Shown here: piece by piece, positions 1 to 5,617 of the stretch
Numbering within the stretch: the stretch's first letter is position 1
Layout of the letters: the number at the start of each line of letters is the position of its first letter
Assembly (NCBI GenBank): GCA_965370435.1
Contig: CBDUUP010000226.1
Span: forward strand, 1 to 7,502
From: CBDUUP01 sp965370435
GTDB lineage: Bacteria; Chloroflexota; Anaerolineae; Anaerolineales; UBA11579
Length of the DNA stretch: 7,502 nt
Reading direction: 5' to 3'
Program-made: the position numbers and the translations under genes
The notes under the pieces: generated by a model
What the model saw: the letters and a program-made list of their open reading frames with translations, nothing else
The model's database searches: none
Told to the model about the DNA's origin: nothing

Positions 1-317
1 TCCAGGTCGTCGCCGTGACCAATCCGTTGCTCATGGGGTATTCCCTCATGGCGACTATTGGAGTTAAGACGAACGTCAACCGGCTCGAAGAGATCGCCGC
101 CGAGATCGCCGCTTTTGATGAGGTAGTATATCTTGTCTTGGTAGCCGGAAGTTACGACCTGCTGGTGGAGGTGGTATGCCATGATAACGACCATCTCTTG
201 AAATTCCTCACCGAAAAACTCCACGCCGTTGAGGGGGTTCGGGACACTGAAACCTACATCTTCCTTCGTATCGCCAAAGAGGTTTACACATGGGCTGGCA
301 GAAAGCGCAACGGCTGA
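1..317 (+). CDS. Lrp/AsnC-family regulator, C-terminal ligand-binding (RAM) domain, 5' truncated
   Basis: This is the last ~105 codons of an open frame that enters from the left edge (first complete codon at position 3). The GTG at 15 and the internal ATGs are probably not the true start, because the frame stays open upstream and the first visible residues already lie inside the domain. The protein shows the Lrp/AsnC effector-domain pattern: a beta strand after NPLLMGYSLMATIGV, a helix NRLEEIAAEIAAF, the characteristic glycine-turn motif GSYDLLVEVV, and the end pattern VEGVRDTETYIFLRIAKEVY. Family members are usually about 150 residues, with an N-terminal DNA-binding helix-turn-helix that would lie upstream of the window. 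They bind amino acids or related metabolites at RAM-domain interfaces and control nearby metabolic genes. It lies 63 bases upstream of, and in the same direction as, the aldehyde dehydrogenase, so it is a good candidate regulator of the block (inference). A stand-alone RAM protein without a DNA-binding domain cannot be excluded. Confidence 0.88.
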   Translation, partial: QVVAVTNPLLMGYSLMATIGVKTNVNRLEEIAAEIAAFDEVVYLVLVAGSYDLLVEVVCHDNDHLLKFLTEKLHAVEGVRDTETYIFLRIAKEVYTWAGRKRNG

Positions 318-367
318 AAGTTATGAGCGTCAAAAGTCTCCTACCCTCTCCAAGCTGTGATCGAATC

Positions 368-373
368 GGAGGT
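368..373 (+). promoter_or_regulatory. Shine-Dalgarno site that sets the aldehyde dehydrogenase start
   Basis: GGAGGT at 368-373 is followed by a 7-base spacer and ATG at 381. This favours ATG 381 over the in-frame GTG at 357, which has no comparable site in front of it and would add eight residues outside the conserved N-terminus. Confidence 0.75.
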
Positions 374-380
374 TAATCCA

Positions 381-1838
381 ATGGACAAAATGTTCATAAA
401 CGGTCAGTTCACCTCTGGGCATGCCAAGGAAACCATCTCCATCATCAACCCGGCCACCGAAGAAATCCTGGCCGAAACGCCGCGAGGCACAGAGAAAGAC
501 GCGGTTGAGGCCGTAGAGGCTGCCAAAGCCGCTTTTGACCCCTGGCGGCGAATGCCGGTTTACGAACGGGTGGAGGCGCTGCACCAGATCGCAACCAAAA
601 TCCGCCAACACCACGACGAACTGGTGGAACTGCTCACCAAAGAGGAAGGGAAACCAATCCCCGAAAACGATGAAGAGCTTTGGTGGGTTGAGGAAGTCTT
701 CGACTATTACGCCGAGTTGGCCCGCCACGACCGGGGCCGGGTGATCCCGCCAGGCGATCCTGACCAATTCAATTTCATCATCAAAGAACCCTACGGCGTA
801 GTGGCCTGCATCGTCCCCTGGAATTACCCCCTTATGCTGTTGTCCTGGAAGATGGCTCCAGCGCTGGCGGCAGGGAATACGGTGGTGATCAAACCTTCAG
901 AATACACCCCGCTTTCCACTTTACGTCTGATCGAGGCGGCCTGCGACCACCTCCCCCCCGGGGTAGTGAATGTGATAACCGGATATGGATCGGAGGTTGG
1001 AGAACCCCTGGTCACCCACCCCGACGTGCCCGTCATCGCCTTCACTGGCTCGCTGGCTACCGGGCAAAGAATATCCTCCCTGGCCGCGCCCATGATAAAG
1101 AAACTCCACCTGGAACTGGGCGGCAAGGATTCGATGGTGATCGCCCCGGACGCGCCCCGCGAGCTGGCCGTCAAGAGCCTGGCCTACGCGGCGCTGCTCA
1201 ACACCGGACAGGTATGCACCAGCACAGAACGGGTCTACGTCCAGCAGGACCAATACGACGAATTCGCCAAAGATTTGGCCGAGTTCGTCTCCAGCCTACG
1301 GCTGGGCAACGGCCTGGATTCGGACACCGACATCGGCCCCATGCTGCGAAACCATTTCCGGGAGAACGTCGAAGCCCACATCGAGGATGCCGTGACAGCG
1401 GGGGCGACCCTGCTCTACGGCGGAAAACGGCCCCAGCATTTGCCCACCGGATTCTTCCTCGAGCCTGCCGTATTGACCAACGTCAACCATGATATGAAGA
1501 TCATGAAAGATGAGACCTTCGGCCCCACCATCCCCTTGATGCCCTACAAAGATTTTGATGAAGCCATCCAACTGGTCAACGACAGCCAGTATGGGCTGGG
1601 GGCCAGCCTGGTGAGTCACGATGCCCGGTTGGTCAAGAAATTTTTCGAGGAGGTGCAAGCCGGAACCATTTGGATCAACGACCCCTTGACCGATAATTTC
1701 GCCGGGCCGTTTGGGGGGATGAAGATGAGCGGAATCGGGCGCGAACTGGGGCAGGAAGGCATTGACGAATACTGGCAATCCAAACACGTCCATTGGGATA
1801 TAAAAGGGGAGATCAAGGATTTTTGGTACCCCTATTGA
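381..1838 (+). CDS. NAD(P)-dependent aldehyde dehydrogenase (betaine-aldehyde/semialdehyde type)
   Basis: The 485-residue protein has the normal length of the ALDH superfamily and oxidises an aldehyde to a carboxylate with NAD(P)+ in the cytoplasm. All hallmark sites are visible. PWNYP at 146-150 holds the oxyanion-hole Asn148. KPSE at 171-174 is the nucleotide-binding lysine segment. FTGS at 221-224 lies in the Rossmann region. LELGGKD at 244-250 holds general base Glu245. GQVCTSTERV at 276-285 holds nucleophile Cys279. The C-terminal GPFGGMKMSGIGRELGQEG pattern is typical of betaine-aldehyde, aminobutyraldehyde and semialdehyde dehydrogenases. It is the first enzyme gene after the regulator, and the next gene starts 70 bases downstream. 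In this context the likely substrate is an amino-acid-derived semialdehyde (inference). The exact substrate and NAD/NADP preference cannot be read from the sequence. The enzyme class is nearly certain. Confidence 0.96.
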   Translation: MDKMFINGQFTSGHAKETISIINPATEEILAETPRGTEKDAVEAVEAAKAAFDPWRRMPVYERVEALHQIATKIRQHHDELVELLTKEEGKPIPENDEELWWVEEVFDYYAELARHDRGRVIPPGDPDQFNFIIKEPYGVVACIVPWNYPLMLLSWKMAPALAAGNTVVIKPSEYTPLSTLRLIEAACDHLPPGVVNVITGYGSEVGEPLVTHPDVPVIAFTGSLATGQRISSLAAPMIKKLHLELGGKDSMVIAPDAPRELAVKSLAYAALLNTGQVCTSTERVYVQQDQYDEFAKDLAEFVSSLRLGNGLDSDTDIGPMLRNHFRENVEAHIEDAVTAGATLLYGGKRPQHLPTGFFLEPAVLTNVNHDMKIMKDETFGPTIPLMPYKDFDEAIQLVNDSQYGLGASLVSHDARLVKKFFEEVQAGTIWINDPLTDNFAGPFGGMKMSGIGRELGQEGIDEYWQSKHVHWDIKGEIKDFWYPY

Positions 1839-1908
1839 CACGAAGACGAACTTATTCACTGAGAGATAACTCTATCAGGAAAAAAATCAAACCACAAAAG
1901 GACCACTA

Positions 1909-2913
1909 ATGCCAATTCCAAAAAACATTCTTTACCTCACCGAAGCGGACATGCAAAAGACACTGACCGTCGCAGAAGCCGTAGACCTGGCTGACAAGGG
2001 CATCCAGGCTGACGCCGCCGGTAATGTTGCCGGAAGCAAATTTTATATGGATGTCGGCAAAGAGGGCTTCATCAAACCTTTCTCAGGTTACATTGACGGG
2101 GAGGAATATGCCTTCGTCAAGACCTTCAGCTACTTCCCCAGCCTCCCAGACCGCTATGGGATCCCCACCACTTCTTCAATGGTCATCCTCTTCGATTCGG
2201 AGACCGGTCTTCCGGCTTGCGTCATGGAGGCCGGTTGGGTGACGGGATTGAAGACCGCCGCTTCAACGGCAGTGACCACTGCCTCCCTCGCTCGTCCAGC
2301 ATCAGATACCGTCACCATCTTCGGCGCGGGGACTCTGGGACGCCAACACCTGCGCGCGGTCGCCTGCCGATTCAAGATCAAGCAGGCGTATTTTATTGAC
2401 ATCCGGCCCGAGGCAGCCCAAGCCTGCGCCGCCGAACTGGAGGCCGAGTTGGGCTTCCCGGTGGAGGCAGTCCTGCTGGAGGAGAGAGAGCGGGTGGTTC
2501 GCCTCTCCGATATTCTCTTCACAGTCACCACCGGCGACCAGCCTCTGATAGAACGAGAATGGCTGAAACCGGGCGCTTTCGTGGCCCGGCTCGGCTCGTA
2601 CCAGGAAGTGGCTCTGGAGGTCATCACCGAGGCCGATAAGGTCGTGGTGGACTCTTGGCATTACGTCAGCCCTCGCATCCCGGAGATCATCCAACTGAAA
2701 GAGGAAGGGCGGTTCAATCGCGAGAGCGTCCACGCCGAATGGCCTGACATCGTTGGAGGCCGAGCGCCGGGACGGGAAACTGACGAGGAGGTCATCGTCT
2801 ACATCGCCCTGGGAATCTGGGGCGAGTACGCCGCCATCCTGCCCGAGGCTTATCGCCAGGCTTTGGCGAAGGGTCTGGGGCAAATTTTGCCCGTTTCCCA
2901 TGGCCCGCAATGA
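1909..2913 (+). CDS. Ornithine cyclodeaminase/mu-crystallin family protein
   Basis: The 334-residue protein matches the family's usual 310-350 residues. The family includes ornithine and lysine cyclodeaminases, ketimine (delta1-pyrroline/piperideine-2-carboxylate) reductases, alanine dehydrogenase and N-alkyl amino acid dehydrogenases, all NAD(P)-dependent and acting on amino or imino acids. Visible features are Lys71 in YAFVKTF (family substrate-site lysine), YGIPTTSSMVILFDSETGLP at 83-102, WVTGLKTAAS at 110-119, the dinucleotide-binding loop FGAGTLGRQHL at 138-148, VVVDSW at 246-251, and the closing GRAPGRETDEEVIVYIALG at 284-302. Two departures stand out. The arginine of the family's T-x-x-R-T-A-A motif, which holds the substrate carboxylate, is Lys115. 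The Gly-Asp segment carrying the cyclodeaminase catalytic aspartate reads LGSYQE around 228-233. True ornithine cyclodeaminase activity is therefore doubtful, and a reductase or dehydrogenase role seems more likely (inference). ATG 1909 follows AAAAGGA at 1896-1902 with a 6-base spacer. Confidence 0.92.
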   Translation: MPIPKNILYLTEADMQKTLTVAEAVDLADKGIQADAAGNVAGSKFYMDVGKEGFIKPFSGYIDGEEYAFVKTFSYFPSLPDRYGIPTTSSMVILFDSETGLPACVMEAGWVTGLKTAASTAVTTASLARPASDTVTIFGAGTLGRQHLRAVACRFKIKQAYFIDIRPEAAQACAAELEAELGFPVEAVLLEERERVVRLSDILFTVTTGDQPLIEREWLKPGAFVARLGSYQEVALEVITEADKVVVDSWHYVSPRIPEIIQLKEEGRFNRESVHAEWPDIVGGRAPGRETDEEVIVYIALGIWGEYAAILPEAYRQALAKGLGQILPVSHGPQ

Positions 2914-2921
2914 ATCGAGAG

Positions 2922-2970
2922 AAACCCTAAGGGTCTCAAACGACCGCAGGTCGTCAGACCCTTAGGGTTT
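2922..2970. repeat. Perfect 15-bp inverted repeat with nested hairpin (possible terminator or dispersed palindrome)
   Basis: Arms AAACCCTAAGGGTCT (2922-2936) and AGACCCTTAGGGTTT (2956-2970) are exact reverse complements. The loop between them holds a second perfect 6-bp hairpin, ACGACC (2940-2945) and GGTCGT (2949-2954), around the triloop GCA. Each outer arm also contains a near-palindrome (CCCTAAGGG and CCCTTAGGG), so two smaller hairpins are possible as well. It starts 9 bases after the ornithine cyclodeaminase stop. No strong T-run follows on either strand apart from the TTT inside the arm. It could therefore be a bidirectional terminator, an mRNA-processing or stabilising hairpin, or a copy of a genome-wide intergenic palindrome. 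The structure is certain; the role is not. Confidence 0.9.
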
Positions 2971-2982
2971 AGTATTCTAAGC

Positions 2983-2998
2983 CGCCCTTATATGGGCG
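2983..2998. repeat. Small inverted repeat upstream of the saccharopine-dehydrogenase-family gene
   Basis: CGCCC (2983-2987) and GGGCG (2994-2998) are exact complements around the 6-base loop TTATAT. It lies 13 bases after the large hairpin and 27 bases before the next start codon. A 5-bp stem is short; it could be a weak mRNA hairpin or an operator-like half-site pair, or chance. Confidence 0.3.
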
Positions 2999-3015
2999 AG
3001 ATAACAAAACATATT

Positions 3016-3021
3016 GGAGGA
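3016..3021 (+). promoter_or_regulatory. Shine-Dalgarno site that sets the start at 3026
   Basis: GGAGGA at 3016-3021 is followed by TCAC and ATG at 3026. The in-frame TTG at 3014 overlaps this site and would be a poorer start. Starting at 3026 gives MRVLVLGGAG, the first strand of the nucleotide-binding fold with no extra residues. Confidence 0.75.
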
Positions 3022-3025
3022 TCAC

Positions 3026-4183
3026 ATGCGAGTTTTAGTTCTTGGGGGCGCGGGGGCGGTCTGCCAAGAGACCACCCGCGACCTGGCTCAATTCAGCAAG
3101 TTCGATGAGATCATTGTGGCCGATTACAATTTGGAGGCGGCGACCGAGTTGGTTGAATCCATCGGCGACCCGCGTCTGAAGGCCATCCACTTCGATGCCG
3201 AAGATTACGACTCCATGCTGGAGTTGTTCCCCGGCAACGACGTTGTTCTCAACGGCCTGCCCTGGAAATATGACCTGGCGGTGACCAAAGCCTGCGCCGA
3301 GGTGGGCGTGAGCGGGTTGGACGTATCCACAGAGGAAGACCAGTGGAGTTACGACGCCACCAACAAAGAGAAAGACACCGTCTTCATCCCCGGCGTTGGA
3401 GCTACGCCTGGCATCACTAACGTGATGGCCCGACGGGCCGCAGACCAGATGGACGAGGTGGACGATATCCAGATCTATTTCGCCGCTTTCCGCTGTCCGG
3501 CCCCGGCCCCCGGCCTGCTCATCACCTTCCTCTGGGAGTTCCACCCCACCACCGAAGGGCGGGTCTATTACGAGAATGGCGAATTCATCTGGGTCGGCGC
3601 TTTTGAAGGCTTGAAGATGATGAACTTCCCCGGCCCCATCGGCGAGCATGAGGTCTGCTACATCCCCCACCCGGAGACCCGCACCATGCCCAAGAGTCTG
3701 GGGGCCAAGGCCGTCTCAGTGCGGGGCTGCTTCCCTCCCCATGCCATGCGGCTGGGCAAGGCCATGCTGGAATCAGGCCTGTACAGTGAAGCGCCCATCA
3801 CCATCCATGGCAAAGAGACCACCTCCCTGGAAATGATGCACGAAATCCTGCTCCAAATTCCAGAGAGCAAGGAAACCCCGCTCTGGGCTTACGGCTTGGT
3901 GGTGGAAGTCTACGGCAAGAAAGACGGGAAGAACATCAAGATCAAGCTCTGGAACCGGCATCCCTCCATGGAGGACTGGGGCGGCAAGGCGGCTTACTAC
4001 AAGAATATCGCCATCCCCTTGAGCATCGGCGCAGAGATGATCGCCAGGGGCGATGTCACCGAGAGAGGCGTGATCCCGCCGGAGACGGCTCTCGATCCCG
4101 ACATTTTCTTCGCCGAACTGCGCAAACGCGGTATCACGATCAGTGAAAAGATCGTGCGGCAGAATGAAATAACCGGCGAATAA
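3026..4183 (+). CDS. Saccharopine dehydrogenase-family oxidoreductase, lysine 6-dehydrogenase-like
   Basis: The 385-residue protein begins with a Rossmann fold (VLVLGGAG at 3-10, acidic end of the second strand at Asp33 in VADYNLE) and continues into a saccharopine-dehydrogenase-type catalytic domain. The segment VFIPGVGATPGITNVMAR at 119-136 and the closing RGVIPPE at 347-353 with ELRKRGITISEK at 364-375 match, from memory, the layout of the ~385-residue L-lysine 6-dehydrogenases. Those form allysine, which cyclises to piperideine-6-carboxylate. Other relatives include saccharopine and carboxynorspermidine dehydrogenases. The glycine-rich loop reads G8-x-G10-x-x-Cys13, with cysteine where the third glycine or alanine is usual. 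The gene sits between an ornithine cyclodeaminase-family gene and an aminotransferase, which supports amino-acid oxidation (inference). The substrate could equally be another amino acid or amine. Family assignment is firm; the specific activity is tentative. Confidence 0.88.
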   Translation: MRVLVLGGAGAVCQETTRDLAQFSKFDEIIVADYNLEAATELVESIGDPRLKAIHFDAEDYDSMLELFPGNDVVLNGLPWKYDLAVTKACAEVGVSGLDVSTEEDQWSYDATNKEKDTVFIPGVGATPGITNVMARRAADQMDEVDDIQIYFAAFRCPAPAPGLLITFLWEFHPTTEGRVYYENGEFIWVGAFEGLKMMNFPGPIGEHEVCYIPHPETRTMPKSLGAKAVSVRGCFPPHAMRLGKAMLESGLYSEAPITIHGKETTSLEMMHEILLQIPESKETPLWAYGLVVEVYGKKDGKNIKIKLWNRHPSMEDWGGKAAYYKNIAIPLSIGAEMIARGDVTERGVIPPETALDPDIFFAELRKRGITISEKIVRQNEITGE

Positions 4184-4203
4184 TATATTCATTAAACTAT
4201 GAT

Positions 4204-4210
4204 AAAGGAG
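4204..4210 (+). promoter_or_regulatory. Shine-Dalgarno site that sets the aminotransferase start
   Basis: AAAGGAG at 4204-4210 is followed by a 6-base spacer and ATG at 4217. The in-frame ATG at 4199 overlaps the sequence just ahead of this site and has no site of its own, so 4217 is preferred. The gap to the previous stop is only 33 bases, consistent with co-transcription. Confidence 0.75.
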
Positions 4211-4216
4211 TCAACA

Positions 4217-5527
4217 ATGGGCTTACAAGGCGAAAAAACCAAAGCAATATTTCAAAAGGCCAAGAAGGTCATCCCTCACGGCGTGAATTCCAACTTCCGC
4301 TATTGGGGGGACGATGACACCCTGGTCGCCGAGCGAGGGGAAGGCGCTTACATGTGGGACACCGATGGCAAGAAGTACATTGACTACCGGCTGGGCTTCG
4401 GCCCCATCATCCTCGGCCACGGGCATCCCGAAGTGACGAAACGAGTTCAAGAGGCCATAGAGGGCGGCACGACCTTTGCCTGGACCACCCCCCTGGAAAT
4501 CAGCGTCTGCGAACGGCTGACCCGGATGTGCAATGTGGACAAAGTTCGCCTGACCAACACCGGCACCGAGGCCACCATGCACGCCTTGCGCATCGCCCGC
4601 GCCCACACCGGGCGGGAGAAGTACATCAAGTTCGAGGGCCAATACCACGGCCAGGCGGACTACTTCATGTACAGCACGGCCTCTTCAAATCTGGGGGCGA
4701 TGGGATCAAAGCGCAACCCCATCGACGCGCCCACCACCTCGGGTATCCCCAAGGCCATCAACCAATACGTCATCAACCTGCCCTTCAACGATCTGGAACG
4801 GCTGGAAGAGATCATCGAAGCTAAGTGGCATGACCTGGCTGCCATCTTCATCGAGCCGATCATGGGCAATTGCGCCAGCATCATGCCCAAAGAGGGATTC
4901 CACCAGAAAATACGAGAGCTTTGCGACAAATACGGTATCATGATGGTCTTCGATGAGGTCAAGACCGGATTCCGCATGGCCAACGGCGGCGCCCAGGAAT
5001 ACTTCAACATACAGGCTGATCTGGTCACCTACGCCAAATCCATGGGCAACGGATTCCCCGTGGCCGCAATCGCCGGGAAGGAAAAGGTCATGATGACCGT
5101 CCAACCCGGAGGCATGGCCCACGGCGGCACCTACTCTGGCAACGTGGTCGCTGCTGCGGCGGCGGATGCCACCCTCGAAATCCTGGAAAACGAGCCGGTC
5201 ATCGAGACGATCAACAAACGCGGCCAGGCATTGATGGATGGCATTGATGAAATCCTGACCGAGGCCGATATCCCCCACGTGGTCACCGGCGTCCCCTCTA
5301 TGTTTGGCCTCTTCTTGGGCAGCGACAAAGAACCCCAAGATTTCCGCGAATACCTGGCCGGCGATGGCGAACTATACGAAACCATCAGCATGGAAATCAT
5401 CAGGAACGGCGTGATGCCGGACGCGGACGGGCGCGAACCTTGGTTCCTGTGCTACGCCCTCAGTGAAGAAGACGTGGCGAAATCCTTGAGCGTCTTCAAC
5501 GACGCAGTGAAGGTCGCCAAAAAATAA
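4217..5527 (+). CDS. Class III PLP-dependent aminotransferase, glutamate-1-semialdehyde-aminomutase-like
   Basis: The 436-residue protein is a fold-type I class III aminotransferase, normal length for the family. Visible sites include NTGTEAT at 114-120 (cofactor phosphate), GQYHGQAD at 141-148 (pyridine-ring stacking region), FIEPIMGN at 211-218, FDEVKTGFR at 245-253 with Asp246 bonding the pyridine nitrogen, YAKSMGNGFPVAA at 272-284 with PLP-lysine Lys274, and GGTYSGN at 303-309 from the partner subunit. The N-terminal IPHGVNSNFRYW and the DEVKTGFR motif place it near glutamate-1-semialdehyde aminomutases, but that branch also holds many transaminases of beta- and omega-amino acids and some amino-acid racemases. 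Within a catabolic block and beside aldehyde-oxidising enzymes, a transaminase that makes a keto acid or aldehyde is more likely than a tetrapyrrole enzyme (inference). Amino donor and acceptor are unknown. Confidence 0.93.
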   Translation: MGLQGEKTKAIFQKAKKVIPHGVNSNFRYWGDDDTLVAERGEGAYMWDTDGKKYIDYRLGFGPIILGHGHPEVTKRVQEAIEGGTTFAWTTPLEISVCERLTRMCNVDKVRLTNTGTEATMHALRIARAHTGREKYIKFEGQYHGQADYFMYSTASSNLGAMGSKRNPIDAPTTSGIPKAINQYVINLPFNDLERLEEIIEAKWHDLAAIFIEPIMGNCASIMPKEGFHQKIRELCDKYGIMMVFDEVKTGFRMANGGAQEYFNIQADLVTYAKSMGNGFPVAAIAGKEKVMMTVQPGGMAHGGTYSGNVVAAAAADATLEILENEPVIETINKRGQALMDGIDEILTEADIPHVVTGVPSMFGLFLGSDKEPQDFREYLAGDGELYETISMEIIRNGVMPDADGREPWFLCYALSEEDVAKSLSVFNDAVKVAKK

Positions 5528-5537
5528 GGTTATCGTT

Positions 5538-5572
5538 AAGGGCGGCGGCGTTACCCAACGTTGTCCGCCCTT
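5538..5572 (+). terminator. Strong hairpin between aminotransferase and AOR genes, probable terminator or attenuator
   Basis: AAGGGCGG (5538-5545) pairs exactly with CCGCCCTT (5565-5572). Inside, CGTT (5549-5552) pairs with AACG (5557-5560) around an ACCC loop, and C5546-G5563 plus two G-U pairs join the two stems with one bulged T. The result is about 15 base pairs. It starts 10 bases after the aminotransferase stop. Only three T residues follow (5571-5573), two of them in the stem, so it is an imperfect intrinsic terminator. Partial termination would lower expression of the downstream gene. Confidence 0.6.
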
Positions 5573-5577
5573 TCGGA

Positions 5578-5583
5578 TATAAT
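5578..5583 (+). promoter_or_regulatory. Candidate -10 element ahead of the AOR gene
   Basis: A perfect sigma-70-type TATAAT lies 34 bases before the AOR start codon and just after the hairpin, so an independent promoter would make sense. No good -35 hexamer sits 16-18 bases upstream (that position is inside the hairpin), and no extended TG precedes the box. It is therefore only a candidate. Confidence 0.3.
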
Positions 5584-5617
5584 CAATTCGATTCTCTACT
5601 AATCTCTGGAGGTTCCC

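Noticed and set aside
357..380. GTG at 357 as the aldehyde dehydrogenase start
   Set aside because: ATG 381 has a GGAGGT site 7 bases ahead, and the eight extra residues fall outside the conserved family N-terminus.
953..963. C-run followed by G-run as a possible frameshift or slippage site
   Set aside because: The aldehyde dehydrogenase frame continues unbroken through it with conserved residues on both sides.
1296..1859. Long minus-strand open frame (187 codons) opposite the aldehyde dehydrogenase
   Set aside because: It lies almost wholly antisense to a strongly conserved gene, shows no recognisable domain, and looks like a composition-driven shadow.
2302..2910. Long minus-strand open frame (202 codons) opposite the ornithine cyclodeaminase-family gene
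   Set aside because: It is fully contained in a conserved gene on the other strand and shows no family motif.
2922..2970. Telomere-like CCCTAA units or a CRISPR repeat
   Set aside because: There is only one inverted pair, with no tandem array and no spacer-repeat periodicity.
3035..3670. Long minus-strand open frame (211 codons) opposite the saccharopine dehydrogenase-family gene
   Set aside because: Antisense shadow of a conserved gene; no motif and no independent signals.
4706..5338. Long minus-strand open frame (210 codons) opposite the aminotransferase
   Set aside because: Antisense shadow with low-complexity His/Asp/Gly-rich composition; the + strand frame carries all catalytic motifs.
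4217..5527. Calling the aminotransferase hemL
   Set aside because: The branch is shared with many transaminases, and no tetrapyrrole gene is nearby; the symbol would be over-specific.
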